A stretch of DNA of 14,656 nt from Spirochaetia bacterium (lineage in GTDB: Bacteria; Spirochaetota; Spirochaetia; Treponematales; Treponemataceae). Shown piece after piece: positions 1 through 7,416 of this stretch. The stretch's first letter is position 1. Every line of letters begins with the position of its first letter. A program made the translations under genes and the position numbers. The stretch spans positions 1 through 14,656 of the forward strand of contig CAAGIZ010000205.1 of the NCBI GenBank assembly GCA_900770075.1, read 5' to 3'. The notes beneath the pieces were generated by a model. It was not told the DNA's origin. It searched no databases and was given only the letters and a program-made list of their open reading frames with translations.

Positions 1-989
1 AAGAGGGAAAAATCGTAATCACCACCCCCTACACCTTTGTTTCCACCGCTTCTTGCGCCATTCACCTTGGAGGAGATGTCTGTTTTGCAGACACGGAAGA
101 AGATTCCTATTCCATTTCGCCGGATTCCATAAGAGATGTTCTAGAAAAATTAAAAAAAGAAGGAAAACTGGAAAAGGTTTCGGCCATTGTTCCTGTCCAC
201 ATTGCAGGAAACCTGTGCAACATGGAAAAGATATGTGCTCTTGCCGGAGAATTTTCCACCGAAAAAAATAAAATTTTCGTAATTGAAGACTGCGCCCACT
301 CCTTTCCCAGCAGGACCAAAAACGGTTATGCAGGAACTTTGGGAGATGTGGGAGTATTTTCTTTTTATGCCACAAAGACAATCACCACAGGGGAAGGCGG
401 AATGATTACTACAAACGATGACAGCCTTGCCAGGAGGATGAGCCGGATGAGGCTGCACGGCATGGACAGGGATGCCTGGGACAGATACACAAGCGACAGG
501 GCTTCCTGGGAATACGACATTGTCGCTCCTGGCTTTAAGTCCAACCTGCCGGATATTCTGAGTGCTGTGGGCAGGGTTCAGCTTAAAAAAGCAGAAACCT
601 TTGCTTCAAAACGGAAAAAAATCGTCGAAAAATACAATTCTGCCTTCGGCGGCTGCGACTTTCTGACCCTTCCGCCGGACGGTGAAGGCAACGCCTGGCA
701 TCTTTATCTTATTCAGCTTAACCCGGCCGTGCTTTCCTGCTCAAGAAACGTCTTTGCAAAAGAACTTCAGGAAAACGGAATTGGAATTTCCATGCACTTT
801 ATTGCGCTTTTTCATTTTTCCTACTGGCAAAAAAAATATCCGGACTTCAGGGCAGAAAACTTTCCCAATGCGGAGAGGCACTTTCAGAACACCATTACCC
901 TGCCCCTCTGGCCGGACATGACGGAAGAAATGACCGGTCTGGTCATCGAAAAAGTAAAATCTGCCGGAGAAAAATTCCATGTGCGCTAA
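1..989 (+). CDS. DegT/DnrJ/EryC1/StrS-family PLP aminotransferase (5' end outside window)
   Basis: The reading frame is open from base 3, so the start lies upstream; 328 residues are visible. Family members are usually about 370-390 residues, so roughly 50 are missing. The family transfers an amino group, with PLP, to a keto-sugar nucleotide for surface polysaccharide or antibiotic sugars. Visible signatures are VITTPYTF near the visible start, VIEDCAHS (the Asp that pairs with the PLP pyridine nitrogen, codon 288-290) and FYATKTITTGEGG (the Schiff-base Lys, codon 375-377). Both key residues are present, so the enzyme is probably active. The substrate cannot be told from this sequence. The stop codon lies inside the next gene (11-base overlap), so it is probably co-transcribed with the molybdenum-hydroxylase-like genes, an unexpected partner. 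The in-frame Met at 222 is internal and is not the start. Confidence 0.9.
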   Translation, partial: EGKIVITTPYTFVSTASCAIHLGGDVCFADTEEDSYSISPDSIRDVLEKLKKEGKLEKVSAIVPVHIAGNLCNMEKICALAGEFSTEKNKIFVIEDCAHSFPSRTKNGYAGTLGDVGVFSFYATKTITTGEGGMITTNDDSLARRMSRMRLHGMDRDAWDRYTSDRASWEYDIVAPGFKSNLPDILSAVGRVQLKKAETFASKRKKIVEKYNSAFGGCDFLTLPPDGEGNAWHLYLIQLNPAVLSCSRNVFAKELQENGIGISMHFIALFHFSYWQKKYPDFRAENFPNAERHFQNTITLPLWPDMTEEMTGLVIEKVKSAGEKFHVR

Positions 990-3135
990 AAGAAAAACTT
1001 TGCAAAAAGAAAGCCTTCTCTTTTCTGATGAATTTTATTCTGACATTTTTGAAGAAGGGATGTTTTTTGCTTCGATAGTCAGGAGCCCGGTTCCCAAAGG
1101 AAGGATTATTAAAATTCTGACGGAGGAACTTCCTGAAGGCTACAGTTTTTTTAGCTGGGAAGACCTGCCTCTGAAAAAAAACATAAAAATTGCAGGAACA
1201 AACATTCCCGTCTTCTGCGAAAAGGACATTGACTACACAGGTCAGGCCATTGGAATTATAACAGGTCCCGACAAAAAGACCGTGCGGGTTCTGTGCAAGC
1301 AGCTTAAGATGAACATAGACGAGCACTTTTACTACGAGGAAAAAAACGAGCCTTCAAACCTGCTGGCACAGAGGGAAGTAAGGTACGGTCAGGACTATGA
1401 ACTGAAAGAAGAAGACTGTCTTGTGGAAGAGGAATGGGAATCCGACATAAACTTTCAGAATTACACGGAAACTAACGGTGCTTTCTGCTGCATAAAAGGG
1501 CAGAACCTTTACATTTCTGCACCGAATATGTGGATAAGCAGCCTTCGGAAAAACCTTTCGGAGGTTACGGGCTTTGGGGAAGAAAACATCTTCATAACAA
1601 GGACAAAAACCCTTTCAAAAACTTCGGACATTCTCTGGCTGAACACCCTGATCTGCTGTCAGTGTGCGCTGGCCTGCATGAAGCTCAAAAAACCGGTAAA
1701 GCTGGAGTTTACCCGGACAGAACAGCAGATTTTTGCAGAAAACACATCTTCCGTAAAAATCCGCCATAAGACTGCCGTAGGCAAAACCGGTCTCATAAAA
1801 TCCATGGACATACTGATTCACGTAAATGCCGGGGCCTACAACCCCTTTGCCCAGGAAATAGCAGACAGGCTGGCCATTGCCGCTGCCGGAGTTTACAAAT
1901 GCCCGAACATAAAAATTTCTTCAAACATCTACAAAAGCCATTCCATTCCCTCTTCCATCGACTTTTCCATGATTGCTTCCAAGGCTTTCTATGCGGTGGA
2001 AAACCAGATGAACAAAATTTCAAGGGAAACAGGAATTGATCCTCTGGAACTGAGGCTTTTAAACCTCAAAACCGAAGACAGGCACGGAAAGTCAAAAAAC
2101 CTGCATGGCAGCGGGGCAAAGTCCACACCGGCCGCAGTCTCCGCCTTCCCTTCTGAAAACGCAAAAAATGCAAAAAGTTCCCCTTTTGAAGTACCTGTAA
2201 TTTTGGAAATGGGAAAAGCAAAGGAATCCCTTCAGGCAGTTTGCAAAGCGGCAACTTTTTTGAGAAAAAATGCAGTCTACAAAATGGAAGACTCCTTCAG
2301 GTTTGTCCGGGACAACGCTTCTCCCTACGCACCTCCCATGAGGGGAATCGCCCTTGCCTGTGCCTACGAGGGAACTGCCTATCTCGGTTCAAATTTTATC
2401 AAAAAAAATCTGAACGTGGAACTTTCCTACACTCAGGACAAAAAACTCTACATCCGGGGAATGCCCATTTCCAGGGACATCTGGCAAATCTGGCAGAGAA
2501 CTGCAGCAGAAATCACGGGCATTCCGGTGGAAAACATATTTTTAAACACCAGGTACAGCATCGAATCCGAGCCGGAAAATCCTCAGACCACCAATGCTTC
2601 CATTTACATAACCCTGATGCTCATAAAAAAAGCCTGCGAAGCCCTGATAAAAAAAATCTCCTCTGCAGAAGGATTTCCTGTCATGGTAAAAAAATCTTTT
2701 TCCGTAAATCCGCGAAAATGCTGGAATCTGGAAACCTTCAGCGGATATCCCTTTTCTGCCACCAGTTTTGCTGCGATGATTGTAGAAATCGAACTGGATA
2801 TGGCTTCCTACTCTCCGCAACTTAGGGGAATATGGTTCATAGCCGATGCCGGAAAAATTCTCAACCCCCATGCAGCAGAAACCGCCCTGAAAAAATCCAT
2901 TCAGGAAGGCCTGAAAGAGCTTATCGAAGACGAAGAACTGGAAAGCCCTGCAATTTCCATTCAGTTCATTCAGTCTGAAGACGAGCCAAAGCAACTGGGA
3001 GACATTGCCGCTTCCCTTTTGCCTGCAGCCTACTGTTCAGCCCTGTCCCAGGCAGTGGGAGAAACCATCACCAATATGCCGGTTCAGACGGACACGGTTT
3101 ACAAACTGACGGAAAAACTCAAAAACCCGCAATAA
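979..3135 (+). CDS. Xanthine dehydrogenase/aldehyde oxidase-family large subunit with degenerate molybdopterin site
   Basis: The 718 residues align from end to end with molybdenum-hydroxylase large subunits, which are usually 730-780 residues. The N-terminal hammerhead domain covers about 10-110 (MFFASIVRSP, DYTGQAIGI). The Moco-domain scaffold follows: YTETNGA, KPVKLEFTRTE, NAGAY, GIDPLELRLLN, VEIELD and DAGKILNP. The molybdopterin contacts are missing. GGGFGGK is replaced by TRTKTLSKTS (207-216), RGFG by DFSMIAS (328-334), GQG by the ISRDIW region (497-502), and the Gly-rich ASR segment by NASIYIT (539-545). The catalytic Glu of the C-terminal GE motif is Asp675 (QLGD). GGAGA at 966-970 is a good ribosome site for this ATG. 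The Fe-S and FAD subunit genes follow directly. I infer an intact protein that either binds the cofactor differently or has lost hydroxylase chemistry; calling it xanthine dehydrogenase would overstate the evidence. Confidence 0.85.
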   Translation: MCAKRKTLQKESLLFSDEFYSDIFEEGMFFASIVRSPVPKGRIIKILTEELPEGYSFFSWEDLPLKKNIKIAGTNIPVFCEKDIDYTGQAIGIITGPDKKTVRVLCKQLKMNIDEHFYYEEKNEPSNLLAQREVRYGQDYELKEEDCLVEEEWESDINFQNYTETNGAFCCIKGQNLYISAPNMWISSLRKNLSEVTGFGEENIFITRTKTLSKTSDILWLNTLICCQCALACMKLKKPVKLEFTRTEQQIFAENTSSVKIRHKTAVGKTGLIKSMDILIHVNAGAYNPFAQEIADRLAIAAAGVYKCPNIKISSNIYKSHSIPSSIDFSMIASKAFYAVENQMNKISRETGIDPLELRLLNLKTEDRHGKSKNLHGSGAKSTPAAVSAFPSENAKNAKSSPFEVPVILEMGKAKESLQAVCKAATFLRKNAVYKMEDSFRFVRDNASPYAPPMRGIALACAYEGTAYLGSNFIKKNLNVELSYTQDKKLYIRGMPISRDIWQIWQRTAAEITGIPVENIFLNTRYSIESEPENPQTTNASIYITLMLIKKACEALIKKISSAEGFPVMVKKSFSVNPRKCWNLETFSGYPFSATSFAAMIVEIELDMASYSPQLRGIWFIADAGKILNPHAAETALKKSIQEGLKELIEDEELESPAISIQFIQSEDEPKQLGDIAASLLPAAYCSALSQAVGETITNMPVQTDTVYKLTEKLKNPQ

Positions 3136-3208
3136 GTGCAGGTGCCTGTGCCCCTGAGTCTGCGTGCCTATGGAGAACGGATGATTTTTTTGGAGGAAAT
3201 TTAGAAAA

Positions 3209-3700
3209 ATGAAAATTCCCATAACGATAAACGGCGAAAAAATGATTTTGGACGAAGCTCCTGACGAAAAACTGCTTTTTGTCCTAAGAAAAAGAAAACT
3301 TATTTCCGTAAAAATCGGCTGCGAAGAAGGAAAATGCGGATTTTGCACGGTTCTGCTGAACGACAAGCCTGTTTCAAGCTGCCTTATTCCGGTGGGAATC
3401 GTAAAAGACTGCACCATAGAAACGCTGGAATATTTTTCAAAATCCCCGGAGTACAAAGACATAGAATCCGGTTTTGAAAAAGCCGGAATGAACCTGTGCG
3501 GATACTGCAATTCATTTAAGTTTTTTTCAGTCTACCGCCTGCTTAAAGACAATTACCGCCCCTCAAAGGAACAGCTTCTGGAACTTGCAGCCGAAGACAA
3601 GTGTTCCTGCACGGAACAGGGAGTTTTTATGAACGGAATTCTCTACGCCACGGCAAAACGGCACGAAAGGGAGGGAAGAAAAAAGAATGTCAAAGACTAG
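3209..3700 (+). CDS. Molybdenum-hydroxylase-type [2Fe-2S] iron-sulfur subunit
   Basis: This 163-residue protein has the two-domain layout of XdhC/CoxS-type subunits, which carry electrons between the molybdenum site and FAD. The N-terminal plant-ferredoxin domain has Cys38, Cys43, Cys46 and Cys58 (C-x4-C-x2-C-x11-C, in GCEEGKCGFCTVLL). The C-terminal helical domain has Cys97, Cys100, Cys132 and Cys134 (C-x2-C-x31-C-x-C). Both clusters should assemble. The usual QCGFCTPG segment, whose Gln and Thr-Pro-Gly face the molybdopterin, reads LCGYCNSF here, and the usual CRCTGY reads CSCTEQG. These changes match the loss of cofactor motifs in the large subunit. GGAGGA at 3192-3197 is a strong ribosome site. 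The 73 bases after the large-subunit gene hold no clear terminator, and the 3' end overlaps the FAD-subunit gene by 14 bases, so the three genes form one operon. Confidence 0.9.
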   Translation: MKIPITINGEKMILDEAPDEKLLFVLRKRKLISVKIGCEEGKCGFCTVLLNDKPVSSCLIPVGIVKDCTIETLEYFSKSPEYKDIESGFEKAGMNLCGYCNSFKFFSVYRLLKDNYRPSKEQLLELAAEDKCSCTEQGVFMNGILYATAKRHEREGRKKNVKD

Positions 3701-4499
3701 GCAGATTTACTACGCAAAAACGCTGAACGAAATCTTCTATCAGAAAAAGTCCGTAAAGGACATACAGCTGATCGGGGGATGCACGCAGGACAAAAAAATG
3801 CCGGAAATTTCCCTGTGCGTCCGCAATATCCGGGAACTTAACTATTCGATAAAGCACGAACGTTTTTTTGAATTCGGACCGGAAATCACCCTCTCCCAGA
3901 TTCTGGAAATAGACCCTTCAAAGCTCCCCTCTGTTTTTTTTGAAGCGGTAAAGTCCATTGCAAACAGGAACATAAGAAACATAGCAACCCTGGCCGGCAA
4001 CATCTGCGCAAAAAACTACAGGCACACGCTTTTTGCCCCCCTTACCGCCCTGGACGCCAGGCTGGAACTGAAAAGCGAAACGGAAACCGTCTACCTTCCC
4101 ATGACAAAATTTACGGAACTCCCGGAAAAATTCGTTCTTTCCAAGGTGATTCTTCCTCTGGATGACTGGGAAGTGGCGGTTTTCAAGCGGCTGGGACCTG
4201 CTCACCTCATCACGGAAAATTCCGCCTCCTTCGTCTTTCTAGCAAACACCCTGAAAAATCAGATTTCAAACCTTAAAATTGCCTTTGCAGGACCTTTTTC
4301 AATCCGAAGTCTCGAACTGGAAAACAGGCTTTTGGGAGCCTACCTGCCCCTCAGCGAAAACACAATACTGGAATTTGAAGAATCCGCAGCAAAACTCTAC
4401 GACGAAACCCGCGAGGCCTGCCAGGACAAAAAAGTTCCGGCGATTTTGCGCTCGCAGTTTTTAAATCTGGTAAAGTACTCTCTTGAACAGCTTACTTAA
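3687..4499 (+). CDS. Molybdenum-hydroxylase-type FAD-binding subunit (CoxM/XdhB-like)
   Basis: This 270-residue protein is close to the usual 260-300 for the FAD subunit of three-subunit molybdenum hydroxylases, which passes electrons from the [2Fe-2S] centres to NAD or another acceptor. The N-terminal FAD-binding PCMH-type domain shows IGGC (29-32, usual form AGGTD) and IRNIATLAGNI (96-106, usual form IRN-ATxGGNI), followed by a segment like the family's D-P-LLAL stretch. The first motif lacks the usual Asp and one Gly of the second is Ala, so FAD binding is likely but altered. The C-terminal part resembles the CO-dehydrogenase flavoprotein C-terminal domain weakly. A GGGAGGG stretch just upstream is the ribosome site, and the start overlaps the Fe-S gene by 14 bases, which suggests translational coupling. 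Its 3' end overlaps that of the opposing queA gene by 8 bases. Confidence 0.85.
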   Translation: MSKTRQIYYAKTLNEIFYQKKSVKDIQLIGGCTQDKKMPEISLCVRNIRELNYSIKHERFFEFGPEITLSQILEIDPSKLPSVFFEAVKSIANRNIRNIATLAGNICAKNYRHTLFAPLTALDARLELKSETETVYLPMTKFTELPEKFVLSKVILPLDDWEVAVFKRLGPAHLITENSASFVFLANTLKNQISNLKIAFAGPFSIRSLELENRLLGAYLPLSENTILEFEESAAKLYDETREACQDKKVPAILRSQFLNLVKYSLEQLT

Positions 4500-5547
4500 T
4501 CAGCATACAGTCGCCGTAGGAAAAAAAACGGTATTTCTGTTCAACCGCTTCCCGATAGGCATTAAGGATATTTTCCCGCCCGGCAAAGGCACTCACCAGC
4601 ATGATTAAGGTGCTTTGAGGAGTATGAAAATTCGTAAAAACCTGATTTACGCACTTAAAGGTGTAACCCGGATACATAAAAATGCTTGTTGAACCGGAAC
4701 CGCCCTTTACATAACCGTTTTCGTCACTGGCAGATTCCAGAGTGCGCACGGAAGTGGTACCCACGGCAAGAACGGGCCTGCCCTCCTTTTTTGCCCGATT
4801 GATTTTTTCGGCAGTATCAAAAGGAATGGTATAAAACTCCTCGTGCATCTTGTGGTCTTCGATATTCTGTGCCCTTACAGGAAGGAAAGTTCCCAGCCCC
4901 ACGTGAAGAGTTACAAAGCACCTTTCGATTTTTTTTGCATCAAGCCGTGCAAACATCTCCTCTGTAAAATGCAGTCCAGCCGTAGGACAGGCAGAACTTC
5001 CCGTTTCTTTTGCATATACGGTCTGATAACGTTCCGAATCCGTGTCGTCGTCTTCCCGGCGAATGTAGGGAGGAAGGGGAATGTGTCCGTTTTTTTCAAA
5101 CCAAAGGTCGTCCAGAGGAATTTCAAACCTTACAGTGCGGAATTCAGAACCTTCATCACCTTCATTTTCCACAATAGTGCCCACAGTTCCGTCAAAAAAA
5201 GAATACCTGTTGCCGGTTTTAACCTTTTTTGCACCCTTTACCATGGTATGCCAGATTTTTAAGTCGGGAGTCATCTGGTTCAAAAACATAAATTCCTGTT
5301 CACGCCCGCCCTGACCTTCTTTTTCGCTAAGTTTTACACCGTAACATCGGCTTCTGCGGACTTTAGAATTGTTAAAAACCATCAGCGTCCCCGGAGCAAT
5401 CAAATCCGGTAAATCGTCCATTTTAAGGTGCCGGACATCACCGCTGCTGCGCCCCAAAAGCATAAGCCTGTCCTGACCGCGGGTGCCGGCAGGTTTCTGG
5501 GCAATCAGCTCTTCCGGTAAATCAAAATCAAAATCGCTAAGTTTCAT
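4492..5547 (-). CDS. queA: S-adenosylmethionine:tRNA ribosyltransferase-isomerase
   Basis: QueA transfers and isomerises the ribose of S-adenosylmethionine onto 7-aminomethyl-7-deazaguanine at the wobble position of GUN tRNAs, giving epoxyqueuosine; it acts in the cytoplasm. The 351 residues match the usual length (about 340-360). Family blocks appear in order: LMVFNNSKV, GHIPLPPYI, YQTVYA, PTAGLHFTEE, VTLHVGLGTFLPV, VGTTSVRTLES, IFMYPGY, TNFHTPQSTLIML and KYRFFSYGDCMLI. I chose the ATG at 5547 (MKLSDFDFDLPEELIAQ) because it aligns with the N terminus of other QueA proteins; a TTG six codons upstream would add residues the family lacks. There is no Shine-Dalgarno sequence, but a promoter lies just upstream, so the mRNA may have almost no leader. 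No other queuosine genes are in view. Confidence 0.97.
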   Translation of the reverse strand: MKLSDFDFDLPEELIAQKPAGTRGQDRLMLLGRSSGDVRHLKMDDLPDLIAPGTLMVFNNSKVRRSRCYGVKLSEKEGQGGREQEFMFLNQMTPDLKIWHTMVKGAKKVKTGNRYSFFDGTVGTIVENEGDEGSEFRTVRFEIPLDDLWFEKNGHIPLPPYIRREDDDTDSERYQTVYAKETGSSACPTAGLHFTEEMFARLDAKKIERCFVTLHVGLGTFLPVRAQNIEDHKMHEEFYTIPFDTAEKINRAKKEGRPVLAVGTTSVRTLESASDENGYVKGGSGSTSIFMYPGYTFKCVNQVFTNFHTPQSTLIMLVSAFAGRENILNAYREAVEQKYRFFSYGDCMLIK

Positions 5548-5555
5548 TCTGTTCA

Positions 5556-5584
5556 AGCATATCAAAAAAAGACCGTTTCTTCAA
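5556..5584 (-). promoter_or_regulatory. Predicted promoter of queA
   Basis: On the minus strand TTGAAG (5584-5579) is followed by a 17-base spacer and TATGCT (5561-5556), then 8 bases to the queA ATG. The expected transcription start is at or a base or two before the start codon. Read by eye; the hexamers match consensus at 4 of 6 each. Confidence 0.45.
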
Positions 5585-5747
5585 CGGAACATAAACAGAA
5601 CAAAAAACAGATAACAGTAGTCTCACTGAAAAACTGCGGCCCCTTGTGTACAAGTACGGCTTTTTGCGGTAAGGAACGCCAGCAATAACAATAAAACAAA
5701 AGAGAAAATGCAAAACTGCTGCCGCGACAAGTTTACAAACCGCAAAC

Positions 5748-6212
5748 TCAAAGAGTCTGCTTATCTTTCAGCTGTTCAAGAAGGGCTGTACAGCCTTTGA
5801 GGACGTCGTCCCAGGTGGCATCGAAATTTCCGGTGTACCAGGGATCGGCTACGTCCCGGTTTATGCCGGCATAGTGCAGGAGCCTATGGCACTTTTTTTC
5901 CGGGTCGCCGGCAAATTTGCGGTCAAGGTCGCGGATATTTTCTTCGTCCATGGCGATTATAAGGTCAAAGTCCTTGTAGTCCTGCTGGGTGATGAGCCTT
6001 GCCCTGTGGTCTGTAAAAGGAACTTTTTTTTCCAGCAGTTTTGAGCGGGTTCCGCGGTGCATGGGGCTTCCGATTTCGTCCCGGCGGCAGGCTGCGCTTT
6101 CCACAAAAACGGTGTCCTGAAGACCGGCATTTTTTACGATATTTTTCATTACCATTTCTGCCATTGGTGAGCGGCAGATGTTTCCGTGACAGACAAATAA
6201 AATCTTAAACAT
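5748..6212 (-). CDS. Low-molecular-weight protein tyrosine phosphatase
   Basis: This 154-residue cytoplasmic phosphatase removes phosphate from tyrosine through a cysteinyl-phosphate intermediate. The P-loop is at the N terminus, VCHGNICRS, with nucleophile Cys8 and Arg14 in the C-x5-R arrangement. The general acid is Asp123 in ADPWYTG, and the AMDEENI segment is also typical. Length is normal for the family (about 150-160). Such enzymes often act on tyrosine kinases that control exopolysaccharide, but no kinase is visible here. The ATG at 6212 is preferred to a TTG two codons upstream because a well-spaced promoter ends 6 bases before it; there is no Shine-Dalgarno sequence. It may be co-transcribed with queA, but about 200 bases separate them and queA has its own promoter candidate. 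I saw no clear terminator in that gap. Confidence 0.95.
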   Translation of the reverse strand: MFKILFVCHGNICRSPMAEMVMKNIVKNAGLQDTVFVESAACRRDEIGSPMHRGTRSKLLEKKVPFTDHRARLITQQDYKDFDLIIAMDEENIRDLDRKFAGDPEKKCHRLLHYAGINRDVADPWYTGNFDATWDDVLKGCTALLEQLKDKQTL

Positions 6213-6218
6213 CGGCAA

Positions 6219-6247
6219 ATTCTACACGAAATGAAGGGGCGCGACAA
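6219..6247 (-). promoter_or_regulatory. Predicted promoter of the phosphatase gene
   Basis: On the minus strand TTGTCG (6247-6242), a 17-base spacer and TAGAAT (6224-6219, 5 of 6 match to TATAAT) are followed by exactly 6 bases and the ATG. The predicted transcript starts at the A of the start codon, which would make the mRNA leaderless. Confidence 0.5.
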
Positions 6248-6291
6248 GAAGGCTTTCTTTTGTGAAAAATTGCCAGCCCGGACATTAGAGG

Positions 6292-6359
6292 CGGCGAAGC
6301 CGTTCCTTCGCACCCGTGTTTGCAAACACGGGTGCGAAGGAATGAAGTGCCTTTGGCAC
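6292..6359. repeat. Perfect 40-bp palindrome flanked by two small hairpins
   Basis: Bases 6303-6342 form a perfect palindrome with 20-base arms and no spacer; the left arm begins TTCCTTCGCACCCG and the centre reads TTTGCAAA. On the left is CGGC-GAA-GCCG (6292-6302), and on the right GTGCC-TTT-GGCAC (6347-6359). GTTCC at 6302-6306 can also pair with GGAAC at 6360-6364. The element lies between the divergent promoters of the phosphatase and TRAP-receptor genes and is much richer in GC than its surroundings. It is not followed by a T run, so it is not a normal terminator. It could be a dispersed palindromic repeat or a protein-binding or cruciform site. Confidence 0.85.
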
Positions 6360-6430
6360 GGAACCCCGGTTGGCCGGTCGCGGTAAGAGGATGTGCTCCT
6401 AAAATCCCTCCAAAAAAAATTAAAAATCAA

Positions 6431-6459
6431 GTGTCAGTTTTTAAATTTTGTGGTAAAAT
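6431..6459 (+). promoter_or_regulatory. Predicted promoter of the TRAP-receptor gene
   Basis: GTGTCA (6431-6436, 4 of 6 match to TTGACA), a 17-base spacer and TAAAAT (6454-6459) preceded by TGG, an extended -10 element. Exactly 6 bases separate the -10 box from the ATG at 6466, so the transcript is predicted to start at the start codon. Confidence 0.5.
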
Positions 6460-6465
6460 TAACCT

Positions 6466-7416
6466 ATGAAAAAAAGTTTTTTATGCCTTTTATCCTTCTT
6501 TTTTATTGTTCCTGCTTTTTCGGACACGAAGATAAATTTTGCCTACACCACCACTGCCGACAGTTTAAGGTCTGAATCTGCACAAGTCTTCAAAAAAGAG
6601 GTGGAAAAAAACTCGAAGGGAAAAATCCGCATTGAACTTTTCGACAGCACAAGGCTCCCTTCCCTGGGGCTTAAAACTTCCGACACAGACCTGATAGAAA
6701 GCATAATAAACAAAGGACCTGTGGACATGGTGGTTTCCAGTGCGGGAAATTTCAGCGTTTACTGCGAACAGGCCGGTCTTTCTGCCCTGCCGTTTATAAT
6801 AGATGATTTTGAACAGGCTGAACTTTTTATCGAAAGCCCACTTCTGAAGGAAATCGAATCAAGCCTTGAGGATTCCAACATTGCTGTTATAGGTCATTTT
6901 GAAAACGGTTTCCGGTGCATAACCACCACAGACAAGCGGATTGACTGCCTGAAGGATCTGGAGGGGCTGCACATACGCACTCCTGCAAACAAAATTTTAA
7001 TAGAAACTATGTCTGCCCTTGGCTGCCATCCCGAACCTTTGGATTTTGGCAGGCTTCCGGCAGCGTTAAAATCCGGCTATTTTGACGGTCAGGAAAACCC
7101 GGTTCAGACCATTTACACTCAAAAGCTCTATGAAATCCAGAAATATCTGGCTGTGACCAACCACTGCTACGACATAATGCCCCTTGCCATAAAAAAAGAC
7201 CTGTGGGAAAATCTTTCCGAAAACGAAAGAAAAATTCTGAGGAACGCTGCAAAAAAAGCGGAAGAATTCCACCGGTTTCACCTGAAAAAACTTACCGACG
7301 AATGTCTTGAAAAACTGAAAGAAGAAGGAATGACGGTTACAACTCCTCCCCTTGACGAGTTTAAGGCCGCCACCCGTTGCATTACCGAGAATTTTAAGGA
7401 CGCACTGCTTAAATGA
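6466..7416 (+). CDS. TRAP transporter solute-binding protein, DctP family
   Basis: A 316-residue periplasmic binding protein that would deliver an organic acid to a TRAP membrane complex driven by a sodium or proton gradient. A signal peptide is clear: MKKS, a hydrophobic stretch to about residue 17, and likely cleavage near AFS-D (residue 19). Family signatures are ENGFRCITT (Arg150), DLEGLHIRTP (Arg171, the usual carboxylate-binding Arg), EPLDFGRLPAALKSGYFDGQENP (207-212) and the helix rich in NHCYDIMPLAI. Length is normal. The two arginines favour a carboxylate ligand, but its identity is not readable. No dctQ or dctM permease gene is next to it; the following gene, overlapping by 4 bases, is DUF763. 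There is no Shine-Dalgarno sequence and the -10 box is 6 bases from ATG. Confidence 0.93.
   Translation: MKKSFLCLLSFFFIVPAFSDTKINFAYTTTADSLRSESAQVFKKEVEKNSKGKIRIELFDSTRLPSLGLKTSDTDLIESIINKGPVDMVVSSAGNFSVYCEQAGLSALPFIIDDFEQAELFIESPLLKEIESSLEDSNIAVIGHFENGFRCITTTDKRIDCLKDLEGLHIRTPANKILIETMSALGCHPEPLDFGRLPAALKSGYFDGQENPVQTIYTQKLYEIQKYLAVTNHCYDIMPLAIKKDLWENLSENERKILRNAAKKAEEFHRFHLKKLTDECLEKLKEEGMTVTTPPLDEFKAATRCITENFKDALLK

Noticed and set aside
2400..2410. Runs of eight A or T inside genes (for example 2401-2408, 2649-2656, 3934-3941) as phase-variation sites
   Set aside because: Such runs occur throughout the genes here, all frames are intact, and the affected genes are not typical phase-variable ones.
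979..4499. Naming the three genes xdhA, xdhB and xdhC as working xanthine dehydrogenase
   Set aside because: The cofactor motifs and catalytic Glu are absent, and no other purine-degradation gene is visible, so gene symbols would mislead.
5643..5654. Small inverted repeat CTTGTGTACAAG between queA and the phosphatase gene
   Set aside because: A 5-bp arm pair is too short to claim as an operator or terminator without other support.
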